From Saprospiraceae bacterium (GTDB lineage Bacteria; Bacteroidota; Bacteroidia; Chitinophagales; Saprospiraceae), in the NCBI GenBank assembly GCA_016713025.1, contig JADJPZ010000002.1, forward strand, positions 434,001 through 498,000: a DNA stretch of 64,000 bases. The letters run 5' to 3'. Positions 26,109 to 35,637 of the stretch are shown here, in pieces. Numbering within the stretch: position 1 is the stretch's first letter; each line of letters opens with the position of its first letter. Below the pieces are notes generated by a model. It was not told the origin of the DNA. It saw nothing but the letters and a program-made list of their open reading frames with translations, and did not search any database. Both the position numbers and the translations under genes were made by a program.

Positions 26109-27734
26109 TTATTTGACTTCGCCATCCACAACAATTTTTCCTGGTCTGTTGGCCACAGCCCAGGTGGTATGAAATATCAACTGAGCTGTTTTTTTCATTA
26201 GGTCAAAATCAATTTTTTCTACATCATCGGTTGTTCTGTGATAGTCGCCATGTGTGCCATTAAAATAAAAAATAGCAGGTATACCTTTGCTGGCAAAATT
26301 ATAGTGATCAGATCTAAAGTAATACCTATTGGGATCAGCTTCATCGTTGTAGGTATAATCCATAATCATCTGAGTATATTTTTGATTTATATTTTCATTG
26401 ATCTTGTGCAATTCGGTACTCAATCTGTCAGAACCAATTACATAAATAAATTCCTCACCGTTAGTATACTTTTCATCAGACCTTCCTACCATATCTACAT
26501 TGACATTCATGATTGTTTTGTCCAATGGAAAAACAGGGTTCTCGGTATAATATTTTGATCCAAGAAGTCCTTTTTCTTCACCGCATACCCAAAGAAATAT
26601 GATGCTTCGGTCAGGAGAAATGCCTTCTTTTTCCGCCTTGGCCATAGCCTCAGCAATGCCCAGAATCGCCACTGTACCGGAACCATTGTCATTGGCCCCA
26701 TTAAAAATTTCGTCTCCCCTTTTGCCCAGATGATCATAATGAGCAGAGACTACAATATATTCTTCAGGTTTGGATTTACCCTTAATAAAACCTATTACAT
26801 TTTGGCCTTCCAACACATTCATTTCTTTTTCCATCTGAATATTAAGGCTTGTAGTCAATATGGTGGCAGAAGGCTTTCCTTTGGCCATTTTTTTTCTTGC
26901 TTTCAGTATTTTTTCTTCGTTTTTACCTATGATATCTTTTGCTATGGTCGAAGATATAAAAATATGATTGGCAGTACTTATGGTTTTTTTGGATTCATCT
27001 CCCAACTGCATGCTTCCTCCGAGAAGTTTTCTTCTGTTTTCTTCCAATAACTTTTTTACGTCTTCCTCGATAATCAAAACCAGAGTTGCACCTTTGGCCT
27101 TAGCTACCTCGAGTTTTTTATTGATATCTGCAGTCCAGACGGATGCATTATTATTGCCGGAAATGATAAAATTGCCATTATTATCCACAGGTTCACCTTT
27201 GTTGATGAGGATGACTTTGTTCTTTACATCTGTTTTTTTATAATCACTATATTTTGGATCATCGATACCAAAGCCTAGAAAAACTACTTCACCGGTATTT
27301 AAAACAGGAATACTTACATTGCTCTCATGAATCATAATGTAATCCCACAAATGCCGGTATCTGGTTTTGTTTACAGTAATAGAAGTCTCTTTCCATTTGG
27401 AAAATGTAAATGCCACATTCTGATAATGACCTTCGGCTCCGGGTGGTTTCAACAAACCAGCATTTCGGATAGCCGCCTGCAGGTATACTGAAGCTTGTTG
27501 AATGCCTTTTTGTCCTGTCTCTCTTCCTTCCATACTGTCCGATGCCAATATGTAGAGATGTTTTTTGAGAGATTCAGAAGAAATCATCGAAGCAATCCTA
27601 TATGAAGGATCATTGGTTTCTGTCGACTTTTTGATGGTCTTGTCCGGATATGAAACTGTGCTGATATATTGTGCCAATGATTTAGTATCATGCAGTAAGA
27701 GTAAAATAGAAAATAATATAATTTGCTTATTCAT
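26109..27734 (-). CDS. Exported M28 family metallopeptidase with PA domain
   Basis: 541 residues from ATG 27734, which begins a clean signal peptide (MNKQIILFSILLLLHDTKSLAQ); an upstream in-frame extension of 23 codons would bury it and is rejected. Zinc ligands appear in SAHYDHLG (His and nearby Asp), NGANDNGSG (bridging Asp), GEEKGLLGS (Glu-Glu), VDMVGR (Asp) and a final His in SDHYNF. The insert between about 130 and 330 fits a protease-associated domain. It is an aminopeptidase or carboxypeptidase of the cell envelope; substrate unknown. Confidence 0.87.
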   Translation of the reverse strand: MNKQIILFSILLLLHDTKSLAQYISTVSYPDKTIKKSTETNDPSYRIASMISSESLKKHLYILASDSMEGRETGQKGIQQASVYLQAAIRNAGLLKPPGAEGHYQNVAFTFSKWKETSITVNKTRYRHLWDYIMIHESNVSIPVLNTGEVVFLGFGIDDPKYSDYKKTDVKNKVILINKGEPVDNNGNFIISGNNNASVWTADINKKLEVAKAKGATLVLIIEEDVKKLLEENRRKLLGGSMQLGDESKKTISTANHIFISSTIAKDIIGKNEEKILKARKKMAKGKPSATILTTSLNIQMEKEMNVLEGQNVIGFIKGKSKPEEYIVVSAHYDHLGKRGDEIFNGANDNGSGTVAILGIAEAMAKAEKEGISPDRSIIFLWVCGEEKGLLGSKYYTENPVFPLDKTIMNVNVDMVGRSDEKYTNGEEFIYVIGSDRLSTELHKINENINQKYTQMIMDYTYNDEADPNRYYFRSDHYNFASKGIPAIFYFNGTHGDYHRTTDDVEKIDFDLMKKTAQLIFHTTWAVANRPGKIVVDGEVK

Positions 27735-27817
27735 ATTGAATTTTAATGAAATGCCAGAAATGCCAGAAAAAAAACTCAGGATATATTGGTTTTGTTTAGT
27801 CAAAAGCTGAATACTTT

Positions 27818-28249
27818 CTAACTACATGCGATTTTATTGACTCTAGCCTGATGTCTGCCTCCTTCAAAACCAGTATTCAAAAACTGTTTAACTATTTTTG
27901 ACGTAAGGCGTTTGCTTATAAATCTGGCAGGAATACACAGAATGTTAGCATCATTGTGAAGTCTTGCCAATGTGGCAATTTCAGCTGTCCAGCACAAAGC
28001 AGCCCTGATTCCAGCATGTTTGTTTGCAGTGATACAAACTCCGTTGCCGCTTCCACAAACCAAAATCCCGAAATCAGCCATTTTATTTTCAATATCTTGA
28101 GCTACAGGATGCGCAAAATCAGGATAATCGACCGATTCGGCTGTGGATGGTCCTCTGTCTATAAATGCGTAGCCTTCCTTTTCTAATAGCCTGGTGATAT
28201 ATTCTTTATACTCATAGCCTGCATGATCAGAACCAATTGAAATCTTCAT
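27818..28249 (-). CDS. rpiB: Ribose-5-phosphate isomerase B
   Basis: 143 residues, the family length. It interconverts ribose 5-phosphate and ribulose 5-phosphate in the pentose phosphate pathway. The N-terminus GSDHAGYEYKE, the active-site CGSGNGVCITANKHAGIRAA segment and HNDANILCIPAR are all characteristic. It lies downstream of the DUF2723 gene but is separated from it by a terminator at 28286-28323, so it needs its own promoter, which I could not identify. Confidence 0.94.
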   Translation of the reverse strand: MKISIGSDHAGYEYKEYITRLLEKEGYAFIDRGPSTAESVDYPDFAHPVAQDIENKMADFGILVCGSGNGVCITANKHAGIRAALCWTAEIATLARLHNDANILCIPARFISKRLTSKIVKQFLNTGFEGGRHQARVNKIACS

Positions 28250-28285
28250 ACGTGTATTTTTATGGCGTTATTGTTTAAAATTTTT

Positions 28286-28323
28286 AAAAAGCCTCATGAC
28301 TTTACTAAATCATGAGGCTTTTT
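28286..28323 (-). terminator. Intrinsic terminator after the DUF2723 gene
   Basis: GCCTCATGA (28291-28299) pairs perfectly with TCATGAGGC (28310-28318), flanked by A5 and T5 runs, so it works in both directions. On the minus strand it lies 49 bases after the stop of the DUF2723 gene. Confidence 0.8.
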
Positions 28324-28327
28324 AAGG

Positions 28328-28355
28328 TAATACCTAAATATCTGAAATAATATTC
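28328..28355. repeat. Fragment of the 7.8-kb palindromic element
   Basis: TAATACCTAAATATCTGAAA and the next bases match the left end of the element at 7812 at about 25 of 28 positions. No right end is present; it lies between the terminator and the DUF2723 stop codon. It looks like a decayed or truncated copy. Confidence 0.4.
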
Positions 28356-28371
28356 AGGTTCTATCTATATT

Positions 28372-31300
28372 TTAGTTCAAAGGGATTTCAGGGGCTTTTG
28401 CCCATTTTGAAAGTTTCCCTTCCATTTCCTTCTCAAAAGCAGGATCTTCCACTTTTTTTGCATTGCCAAGAATATCCTGAGCAGCACCAAGTCTGTACTG
28501 ATAATCCTGGCTGAAATTATCAAAAACACTCTTGTCATCCTGAGATTCATAAAACTCAATGTACTGTTTTGTTTCATCTGCAAGGATTCTCAGATGCTTT
28601 TTGGCATTCTCAAAATCTTTTCCATTGATCAATACGGTAATGAACGGCATAATGCCGGCATCATATCTGAAATTCATATTTGGAAATCCTTCAAAATACT
28701 TATTGACTAATTGAATGGCTTTTTTATGGTCGCCTTTTCTGTCAAATTCGAGCGCAGATCTCATCAATACCAATTTCATGGCTTGAACTGCCGCCATATA
28801 ACTTTTATCCACAAAGAGTTTTTGTTTATCAAAATTGCCCCATTTCCATTTATTCATGACAATATTGTAAGTCTTGTTTTCATCGATATCTCCAAATCCG
28901 TAGATACCTGGTATTTGTGACTTACTTCTGACCACCGTAGGGGAAACTCTCAAACCCAAACCTTCCATCTCTACGAAATCATTCAGTCCCAGAAGTTTGC
29001 TGGACTGACAGGTAATCGCAAAATATATAGGCCTTTCATAGATATTGGAAGCGATGACGTCCATTATAGCCAAATCATCTTTTGTAAATGAGGTAGATTC
29101 TGCAGGAAAACTCATCATGATGTTATCTGCCCACTCAGTAGTATCTATTTTATGCTGGAAAGGTAAACTTGCAAATTTTGCACGATCTACAGGGATGTAA
29201 AAATTTCTGCTATTGATAAACGTCTGACCCTGCATAGTGTATTGTGGATCTTTGATTCTTCTCAAACCTTCATAAACATTGAGTGGAACAGACAAATCCT
29301 CGCCCGTGGGATTTGCAAAAAATATCTGATTTCTGTTTTTACCTCTGTACTCTTCTTCTGTAAGAGTCAACTTGATCGGTGGTGAATCGTTGACCTTATT
29401 TCTCAGCTTATTGATATACCAATCTACAGCTATCAGACTCAGGTTGACCACCCTTACATCTCTCCTGATATTTTCGACTTCCTGAGCATACCACAAAGGA
29501 TACGTATCATTATCCCCGTATGTAAAGATGATAGCATTGGGTTCTACACTATTGAGAAAGTTGGCGGCATAATCTCTTGACGCCTTGTGATGTTTGCGGC
29601 TATGATCATCGAAATTTTGGAATCCCATAATGACTGGTGCAGAAAGCACTAAAACCCCAGCTAACAATGCAGGAGTGATGCCTGACAGTTTTTGAGATAA
29701 GTATTGGTAGATAGCAAGGGCGCCCATACCTATCCATATACAGAAAGTCATAAATGAGCCAACAAAAATATAATCTCTTTCCCTTGGTTCGTTTGGAGGC
29801 TGATTGGAATAGATGATGATGCCTATACCGGTGATTACAAAGAGTATCAATAATACTATAAACTCTTCTTTCTTTTGGATATAATGATACACCAGACCTA
29901 AAAGACCAAAAATCAATGGTAAGAAGTAATATGAATTGTTTGACTCGTCAGACTTCATAGCATCCGGCAGTTTGTCCATTTTGTAAAGCTTGGCCTCATC
30001 TATCGGAGTGACCCCTGATTGCCAGTGTCCTTTCGACAGATCCCAGGGGAAGTATCCCTGCTCTGCCGTCTGTCTTCCTGTAAAGTTCCACATAAAATAT
30101 CTGAAATACATCCAGCTCAGCTGATAGTGAAATAAAAATTGCAGGTTGTAACCCATAGACGGTTTTCCTTTACTGGTACCATTAAGGCTTTCTCTCCACA
30201 TTCTGTGCAGATCAGGTCTACCCAATTCGGTATGTCCAATTCTTGGAAACAGGATCTTATCTTTTTTATCGTAAATATAGTCGTACTTTTCATCTACAAT
30301 TTCATATTTCTCTCCTACGCGCCCATAGCGTGGCTCGCGGGATACATCTTTTGGTAGAGCATCATAATGTGGTCCTGAGATCAATGGTCTTTCACCATAT
30401 TGTTCCCGATTCAGGTAAGGCAACAGTCTCATTGCATCACCTGGTACATTCATATTGATAGGTGTATCTGTATTGGCTCTGATGACTACTATACCAACAG
30501 TAGAAAAGGCCACTGTAACAAAAATCGCAGATATAACAGCTGTCTGAATCAATTGATTGCCTTTGGTATGGGAATATTTTAAAGCCAGATAAGCAAGTCC
30601 AAAAACTATAATCATAGTAGGTATCAAGCCTGAATGTACGGGCATACCCAAAGTATTTACACAGAACAACTCCATGTTTTTCCAGAGTGTAGGAATTCCT
30701 ACAATCACAAACTTCATAATAAACACAATACCTACAACACCTAAAGCCATAGATATGAGTGCTCCTTTCAGGTTATGGTCTTTGTAGTTTTTATAATACA
30801 CTAAAAGCGCTACTGCCGGAAGTGCCAAAATACTCAAAAGGTGAACACCTACAGACATACCATTTATAAAAAGGCTTAACACCAGCCATCTGTTGGCCAT
30901 ATCGCGATCATCGATATAATAATATTTTGTAGCAGCCCATAAACCCATAGCCGTAAACATGGTGGACATCGCATATACCTCACCTTCTACCGCCGAAAAC
31001 CATATAGACGTACTGAATGCTGTAGCAAGACCAGCAGATAATCCAGCAAATCCCAAAATCAAATTTTGAGAAGCGTTTGTCTCCGTTTCTCTGCCCACCA
31101 ATGCAAGTTTGCCAAACATGATGGTAGTCCAGGCTATCATCATAGCGGCCACAGATGTACATATGCCGGACATGAGATTGACAGCAAAAGCAATATCAGA
31201 CGGATCATCTGAAAATACAGTAGCCAGCCAAGCAAATAATCTTCCAACAATCAAAAACAGACCCGCTCCAGGAGGGTGCACCACTTGTAGCTTATATGCC

Positions 31301-31425
31301 CCCAAAATGAACTCCCCACAATCCCATAGGCTGCCGGTGCGCTCCACTGAATGATAAAAGACAAAAAAAGTGATGATAAAAACCAATAAACCTGTGATAT
31401 TGGTGACTCTTTTTTGTGATTGCAT
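28372..31425 (-). CDS. DUF2723 multi-pass membrane protein, predicted O-mannosyltransferase-like (TMEM260 type)
   Basis: 1017 residues. The N-terminal third has a run of membrane helices and the family motif GSLWDCGEF near residue 31, with HPPGAG shortly after, matching GT-C glycosyltransferases in which an acidic residue in the first loop is catalytic. More helices follow, around 300-330 and 510-610 (for example NNSYYFLPLIFGLLGLVYHY, PRERDYIF). The C-terminal 400 residues are soluble (YGDNDTYPLWYAQ; repeats of helix type). Family knowledge: the human relative TMEM260 is an O-mannosyltransferase; bacterial members are uncharacterised. It is monocistronic, with promoter at 31461-31489 and terminator at 28286. 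Confidence 0.82.
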   Translation of the reverse strand: MQSQKRVTNITGLLVFIITFFVFYHSVERTGSLWDCGEFILGAYKLQVVHPPGAGLFLIVGRLFAWLATVFSDDPSDIAFAVNLMSGICTSVAAMMIAWTTIMFGKLALVGRETETNASQNLILGFAGLSAGLATAFSTSIWFSAVEGEVYAMSTMFTAMGLWAATKYYYIDDRDMANRWLVLSLFINGMSVGVHLLSILALPAVALLVYYKNYKDHNLKGALISMALGVVGIVFIMKFVIVGIPTLWKNMELFCVNTLGMPVHSGLIPTMIIVFGLAYLALKYSHTKGNQLIQTAVISAIFVTVAFSTVGIVVIRANTDTPINMNVPGDAMRLLPYLNREQYGERPLISGPHYDALPKDVSREPRYGRVGEKYEIVDEKYDYIYDKKDKILFPRIGHTELGRPDLHRMWRESLNGTSKGKPSMGYNLQFLFHYQLSWMYFRYFMWNFTGRQTAEQGYFPWDLSKGHWQSGVTPIDEAKLYKMDKLPDAMKSDESNNSYYFLPLIFGLLGLVYHYIQKKEEFIVLLILFVITGIGIIIYSNQPPNEPRERDYIFVGSFMTFCIWIGMGALAIYQYLSQKLSGITPALLAGVLVLSAPVIMGFQNFDDHSRKHHKASRDYAANFLNSVEPNAIIFTYGDNDTYPLWYAQEVENIRRDVRVVNLSLIAVDWYINKLRNKVNDSPPIKLTLTEEEYRGKNRNQIFFANPTGEDLSVPLNVYEGLRRIKDPQYTMQGQTFINSRNFYIPVDRAKFASLPFQHKIDTTEWADNIMMSFPAESTSFTKDDLAIMDVIASNIYERPIYFAITCQSSKLLGLNDFVEMEGLGLRVSPTVVRSKSQIPGIYGFGDIDENKTYNIVMNKWKWGNFDKQKLFVDKSYMAAVQAMKLVLMRSALEFDRKGDHKKAIQLVNKYFEGFPNMNFRYDAGIMPFITVLINGKDFENAKKHLRILADETKQYIEFYESQDDKSVFDNFSQDYQYRLGAAQDILGNAKKVEDPAFEKEMEGKLSKWAKAPEIPLN

Positions 31426-31460
31426 ATGATTTTACTTACTGAGTTATAGTTAAGAAAAGG

Positions 31461-31489
31461 CAAAAATAACAAAATTACTTTAAAACAAA
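31461..31489 (-). promoter_or_regulatory. Promoter of the DUF2723 gene
   Basis: On the minus strand TTTG (31489-31486), 17 bases, then TATTTTTG (31468-31461). The start codon follows 35 bases after the -7 element. Confidence 0.55.
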
Positions 31490-31597
31490 CAATAATATGT
31501 ATTTCAGCGTTTAGAATATCATTTGACGTGCATCTTATTAAACTTTCATCTCAAATTTTTTATTGTTATAAAAGAACTTAAAGGAATAGATTTAACT

Positions 31598-31605
31598 TAC
31601 CTTTG
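31598..31605 (+). promoter_or_regulatory. Upstream -7 element candidate for the antiporter gene
   Basis: TACCTTTG matches TAnnTTTG and would give a 110-base leader. No -33 partner. The promoter at 31675-31705 is the better candidate. Confidence 0.3.
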
Positions 31606-31674
31606 CTCAGGTATCTATCGTTTCTAAACTTTTTTCATTCAGTTATTCCCAAGAAATCAATGCTGCCCTGACTT

Positions 31675-31705
31675 TTTGTAGATAAAAATTTGTAAACTAA
31701 ATTTG
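31675..31705 (+). promoter_or_regulatory. Promoter and GGAGGA ribosome site of the antiporter gene
   Basis: TTTG (31675-31678), 19 bases, TAAATTTG (31698-31705): a full consensus match. GGAGGA begins at 31705, directly against the -7 element, 6 bases before ATG 31716. A classical Shine-Dalgarno is unusual among the genes of this window. Confidence 0.6.
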
Positions 31706-31715
31706 GAGGAATCCT

Positions 31716-33869
31716 ATGAATGACTTTTTTGAACATCTGATACATGAGTTCACTTTGCCTTTACGCAACCCTGTTCTTATATTTTCCCTGATATTGTTTA
31801 TAATATTGCTCTCACCCATAGTACTGAAGCGATTGAATGTTCCGGGTATCATTGGTTTGATCATTTCCGGAGTGATCATAGGCCCGCATGGATTTAACAT
31901 TTTAGAAAAAACATCGGCAGTTGAGTTGTTTTCCACCATCGGACTTCTTTATATTATGTTCATAGCAGGTCTTGAACTTGAGATGAATGATTTCAAAGCC
32001 AATAAAAACAAGAGTCTGTTATTTGGTTTTTTTACATTTATCATTCCCATAGTAATAGGATATCCTGTATGTTACTATTTATTGGGATATGATTTTAATG
32101 CCAGTTTTCTGACAGCAAGTATGTTTGCGACACATACCCTTGTAGCATATCCCATAGTAAGCAGATTTGGAATCTCAAAAAATCAGGCTGTGGCTGTCTC
32201 TGTAGGCGGTACCATACTTACTGATACTGCAGTCTTAATTATCCTTGCCGTAGTACTGCGCAATGCGCAAGGAAATCTTAATGCAGAATTTTGGTATAAA
32301 CTAGGTATATCTCTTACGATTTTTGCAGCAATCATGTTTTTGATCATTCCCAGAGTGGCGAAGTGGTTTTTCAGCAAGCTAGAAAGTGAAAAACATGCTC
32401 ACTATATTTTTGTGCTCTCGGTTGTATTTTTTGCTGCCTTTCTCGCAGAAGTTGCCGGAGTTGAAAAAATCATAGGGGCATTTGTGGCGGGTCTGGCTTT
32501 AAACAAATTGATCCCTCATTCTTCTGCACTGATGAATAGAATTGAGTTCATCGGCAATGCCCTGTTCATTCCGTTCTTTCTGATATCTGTAGGTATGGTG
32601 GTGGATATGAGTGTGATTTTAAATGGTACAACAGCACTCATTGTGGCAGGAACATTGACCATCGTAGCGCTCATAGGCAAATGGGTAGCAGCCTGGTTTA
32701 CACAAATGGTTTTCAAATATACTGCCGCCCAAAGACAACTGATATTTGGACTTAGCAGTTCGCATGCAGCTGCAACTTTGGCCATCATTCTGGTAGGATA
32801 TAATAATGGAATTCTGGATGAAAACATACTCAATGGGACGATAATACTCATACTGATCACCTGTGTGGTGGCTTCATTTGCTACAGAAAAAGCTGCAAGA
32901 CAGATCATCGTCCAGGGAGACGGCATAGACAGCAATGTGCAGTCATCATCTCGTTTTTCAAATGAACACATCCTGTTACCTGTAGCCAATATAGAAAATG
33001 CTGAAAAATATCTTGATCTGGCTTTATTGATAAAAGATAAAAAATCACCCAATCCTATTTCAATACTTAGTGTGGTAAATAATGACCATGAAGCTGAAAG
33101 AAATCTGATCAGAGCAAAAATCAATCTTCAGCATTTTGTAGATCAGGGATCGGCATCTGAGACACAAGTCAATGTCATCACTACCATCGATCATAATGCG
33201 ATGAGTGGGATATCACGCACCGCAAGAGAAGTATTGTCTGATATCATCATCATAGGGTGGCCTCAGAAGACTGCTTTCTTTGAAAAATTTATGGGTGAAA
33301 AACTTGAAACCATCTTAACCAATTCGGATAAATCGTATTTTATCAGCTACATTGCTCAGCCTATCATTTCATTAAAAAAAATCATCATCATTGCACCGGC
33401 GTTAAGTGAAGTAGAAAAAGGTTTTTCCATTTGGCTTTCCAAGTTTATGACTTTGTCCAAAGAGATGAGCTTGCCAGTGATACTGTATGGCGAAATAAAA
33501 ACACTTGATGCTGTCAAAACATGGGTTAAAAGGCATAGTGTGAACGTAAATATTGCTTATAAAGAATTTAATGACTGGGAAGATATTCTTATCATAGGAC
33601 GCGACATCACTCAGGAAGATCTCATCGTCATGGTGATGGCACGTAAAGGTTCAGTTTCATACATCAGCACCTTGGATTCCATACCCTCCAAAATTGAAAA
33701 ACACTTTGAAAACAACAGCAAAATATTGGTGTATCCCAGGCAGCATGATTTCAGCCATGTATCTGAAAACTATGAAGATATAACCAGCGGACCTATATCC
33801 AAAGGTATCGAAACGATAGGCAAAGGGATAGAGAGTATTTTCAACATAGGTAAAAACGATGGCCAATGA
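31716..33869 (+). CDS. Monovalent cation:proton antiporter (CPA2/KefB-like) with C-terminal nucleotide-binding-like domain
   Basis: 717 residues. Residues 15-400 form about 12 membrane helices of the Na+/H+ exchanger fold, with GLIISGVIIGPHGF and FVAGLALNK motifs; the C-terminal 300 residues are soluble and resemble two universal-stress-protein-like modules (ILLPVANIENAEKYL; KKIIIIAPALSEVEKG). It exchanges Na+ or K+ for H+ across the inner membrane; ion choice is not readable. The stop overlaps the ogt start by four bases (ATGA), so the two are translated together. Confidence 0.87.
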   Translation: MNDFFEHLIHEFTLPLRNPVLIFSLILFIILLSPIVLKRLNVPGIIGLIISGVIIGPHGFNILEKTSAVELFSTIGLLYIMFIAGLELEMNDFKANKNKSLLFGFFTFIIPIVIGYPVCYYLLGYDFNASFLTASMFATHTLVAYPIVSRFGISKNQAVAVSVGGTILTDTAVLIILAVVLRNAQGNLNAEFWYKLGISLTIFAAIMFLIIPRVAKWFFSKLESEKHAHYIFVLSVVFFAAFLAEVAGVEKIIGAFVAGLALNKLIPHSSALMNRIEFIGNALFIPFFLISVGMVVDMSVILNGTTALIVAGTLTIVALIGKWVAAWFTQMVFKYTAAQRQLIFGLSSSHAAATLAIILVGYNNGILDENILNGTIILILITCVVASFATEKAARQIIVQGDGIDSNVQSSSRFSNEHILLPVANIENAEKYLDLALLIKDKKSPNPISILSVVNNDHEAERNLIRAKINLQHFVDQGSASETQVNVITTIDHNAMSGISRTAREVLSDIIIIGWPQKTAFFEKFMGEKLETILTNSDKSYFISYIAQPIISLKKIIIIAPALSEVEKGFSIWLSKFMTLSKEMSLPVILYGEIKTLDAVKTWVKRHSVNVNIAYKEFNDWEDILIIGRDITQEDLIVMVMARKGSVSYISTLDSIPSKIEKHFENNSKILVYPRQHDFSHVSENYEDITSGPISKGIETIGKGIESIFNIGKNDGQ

Positions 33870-34399
33870 AATCCAAAAACCAGTTTTTGGTACCAAAAGA
33901 TGTATCTGAAGCTGATTTTACAGAAATGGTCGCGTCACCTATCGGGACATTTGCCATCATAGCATCTGAAGTCGGAATCAGATTCATCAAACCTGTAGAT
34001 AAATTCATACCTAATACCAAACCTAATCATCACACTAATACTGCAGCCTCCCAGCTGGAAATGTATTTTACTGGCAAATCACGACAATTTGATATCAAAT
34101 ATGACTTATCAGGTCATTCGGCATTTTCTATCAGGGTATGGCAGGAGTTAATGAAAATTCCCTTTGGTCAGACGATTTCTTACGCGCAACTGGCTTCAAG
34201 ACTAGGGGATCCGCTATGTATCCGGGCAGCTGCTTCAGCCAACGGTCGCAATCCGATCCCGATTATCATACCTTGCCACAGGGTCATAGGTAGTGATGGC
34301 AGTCTTACTGGTTTTGCCCTGGGCCTGGATGTAAAAAAGAATCTTCTGAGCTTAGAAAATCCTGCAAAATATGCTGTGATCCAAACTACTCTATTCTGA
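33866..34399 (+). CDS. ogt: Methylated-DNA--protein-cysteine S-methyltransferase
   Basis: 177 residues. The suicide acceptor cysteine is in IIPCHRVIGSDG, preceded by the helix-turn-helix segment with RAAASANGRNPIP. It removes methyl groups from O6-methylguanine. The first 20 residues are extra relative to a minimal Ogt. The four-base overlap with the antiporter gene indicates coupling, an odd functional pairing. The name ogt rather than ada follows from the absence of an AraC-type domain. Confidence 0.9.
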   Translation: MKSKNQFLVPKDVSEADFTEMVASPIGTFAIIASEVGIRFIKPVDKFIPNTKPNHHTNTAASQLEMYFTGKSRQFDIKYDLSGHSAFSIRVWQELMKIPFGQTISYAQLASRLGDPLCIRAAASANGRNPIPIIIPCHRVIGSDGSLTGFALGLDVKKNLLSLENPAKYAVIQTTLF

Positions 34400-34425
34400 A
34401 CTTAAAATCTAAAAAGATAACCGGA

Positions 34426-35574
34426 TTACCAGCCGGAATTGATAACTTCACAAATGCGCATTACATCATCTTCACTCATCCTGGTGTGTAATGGCAAGAC
34501 GAGGTATTTATCTTCTACCTCATCCATATTGGGATAGCGTCCTTCGACTTTACCACCAAAAATGCTGTATCGGTCATTGCGATAGTGTACCTGTGCAGAT
34601 TCAATTTTTTGATCTCTGAGTTTTTGCCACAGCTGTTTTCTGTTTTCAACAAGAATCGTACACATCCACGCAGCATGTTCTCTGTCGTGATATCCACCAC
34701 CCACAAAATGCAAATTATTGCAACCTGACAATTGTCTTTCGTAGATGCTGAAGAGCTTTCTTCTATAAGCCAGTGTCTGATCAAATTCTTCCAGGGCTGC
34801 CAGACCCATTGCCGCTCCGATATCTGTCATTTGGTATTTATAGCCCACTTCTGTGATGTCGTTTTCCCAGATACCCATTTGTTTGGCTGATCTGTCGATA
34901 CCGAACCACCTGAGTCTTTTTGCTTTTTCATACTGTTCTTCAGGTAAGAGCAGTAAGCCACCATCGCCTGTGGTGATATGTTTGATAGCTTGAAATGAAT
35001 ACATCGTATAGGGTGAAATGCTACCCACATTTTCTCCTTTGTAAGTGGCTCCAAGTGCATGCGCTGCATCCTCAATGATCGTAATATTATGTTGCGCAGA
35101 CAATGCTTTCAATTCATCCATTTCGCAAGGCAGACCACCATAATGCACTACTACTATTGCTTTAGTCTTCTCAGAGACAAGTCTTTTGACATGATTGACA
35201 TCAATATTCATGGTGTGCGGATCGACATCCGCAAACACAATTTTTGCTCCCATATATAAAAATGGAATATTGGTCGCAGTACATGTAAATATCGGAACGA
35301 TCACCTCATCACCTTCTTTGATATCCGCAAGCAAATAGGCAAGATGCAGGGCATCCGTTCCGGAACCGACTGCCAGCGCTTTTGTATTTTTTCCGTATCT
35401 ATTGTTGAATTTTGTTTCAAATTCATCTACCAATGGTCCCTGTCCAATCCATCTGCCGGAAAGTACTTTGGTTACTCTTTCGATAGCTCCTGATGGAATA
35501 TGAGGATGAAAAAGGACAATCCCCTCATTAGGCTCCATGAGTTTTGCCTCATCCATGCCTTTATTAAGACCCAT
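34426..35574 (-). CDS. DegT/DnrJ/EryC1/StrS family aminotransferase (sugar aminotransferase)
   Basis: 382 residues from ATG 35574. PLP-dependent enzyme that aminates nucleotide keto-sugars for surface polysaccharides. Visible: AVGSGTDALHLA, the PLP-phosphate region PIFTCTATN, the aspartate in IIEDAAHALGA and the lysine in FQAIKHITTGDGG. A GTG at 35598 extends the frame but lies inside the minus-strand -7 element at 35603-35596, so it cannot be on the mRNA. It diverges from a GT2 gene whose promoter overlaps its own. Confidence 0.88.
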   Translation of the reverse strand: MGLNKGMDEAKLMEPNEGIVLFHPHIPSGAIERVTKVLSGRWIGQGPLVDEFETKFNNRYGKNTKALAVGSGTDALHLAYLLADIKEGDEVIVPIFTCTATNIPFLYMGAKIVFADVDPHTMNIDVNHVKRLVSEKTKAIVVVHYGGLPCEMDELKALSAQHNITIIEDAAHALGATYKGENVGSISPYTMYSFQAIKHITTGDGGLLLLPEEQYEKAKRLRWFGIDRSAKQMGIWENDITEVGYKYQMTDIGAAMGLAALEEFDQTLAYRRKLFSIYERQLSGCNNLHFVGGGYHDREHAAWMCTILVENRKQLWQKLRDQKIESAQVHYRNDRYSIFGGKVEGRYPNMDEVEDKYLVLPLHTRMSEDDVMRICEVINSGW

Positions 35575-35595
35575 GTGTAAATTAATTATTGCGCA

Positions 35596-35625
35596 CAAAA
35601 ATATGAAAAAAACTAACTTTGCAAA
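35596..35625 (-). promoter_or_regulatory. Promoter of the DegT aminotransferase gene
   Basis: On the minus strand TTTG (35625-35622), 18 bases, TATTTTTG (35603-35596). The -33 half lies next to and partly over the -7 element of the divergent gene (35614-35621). Confidence 0.55.
35614..35621 (+). promoter_or_regulatory. -7 element of the divergent GT2 gene
   Basis: TAACTTTG matches TAnnTTTG and lies 16 bases before ATG 35638. It is inside the spacer of the minus-strand promoter, so the two promoters occupy the same 30 bases. Confidence 0.5.
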
Positions 35626-35637
35626 AATAAATATTTC

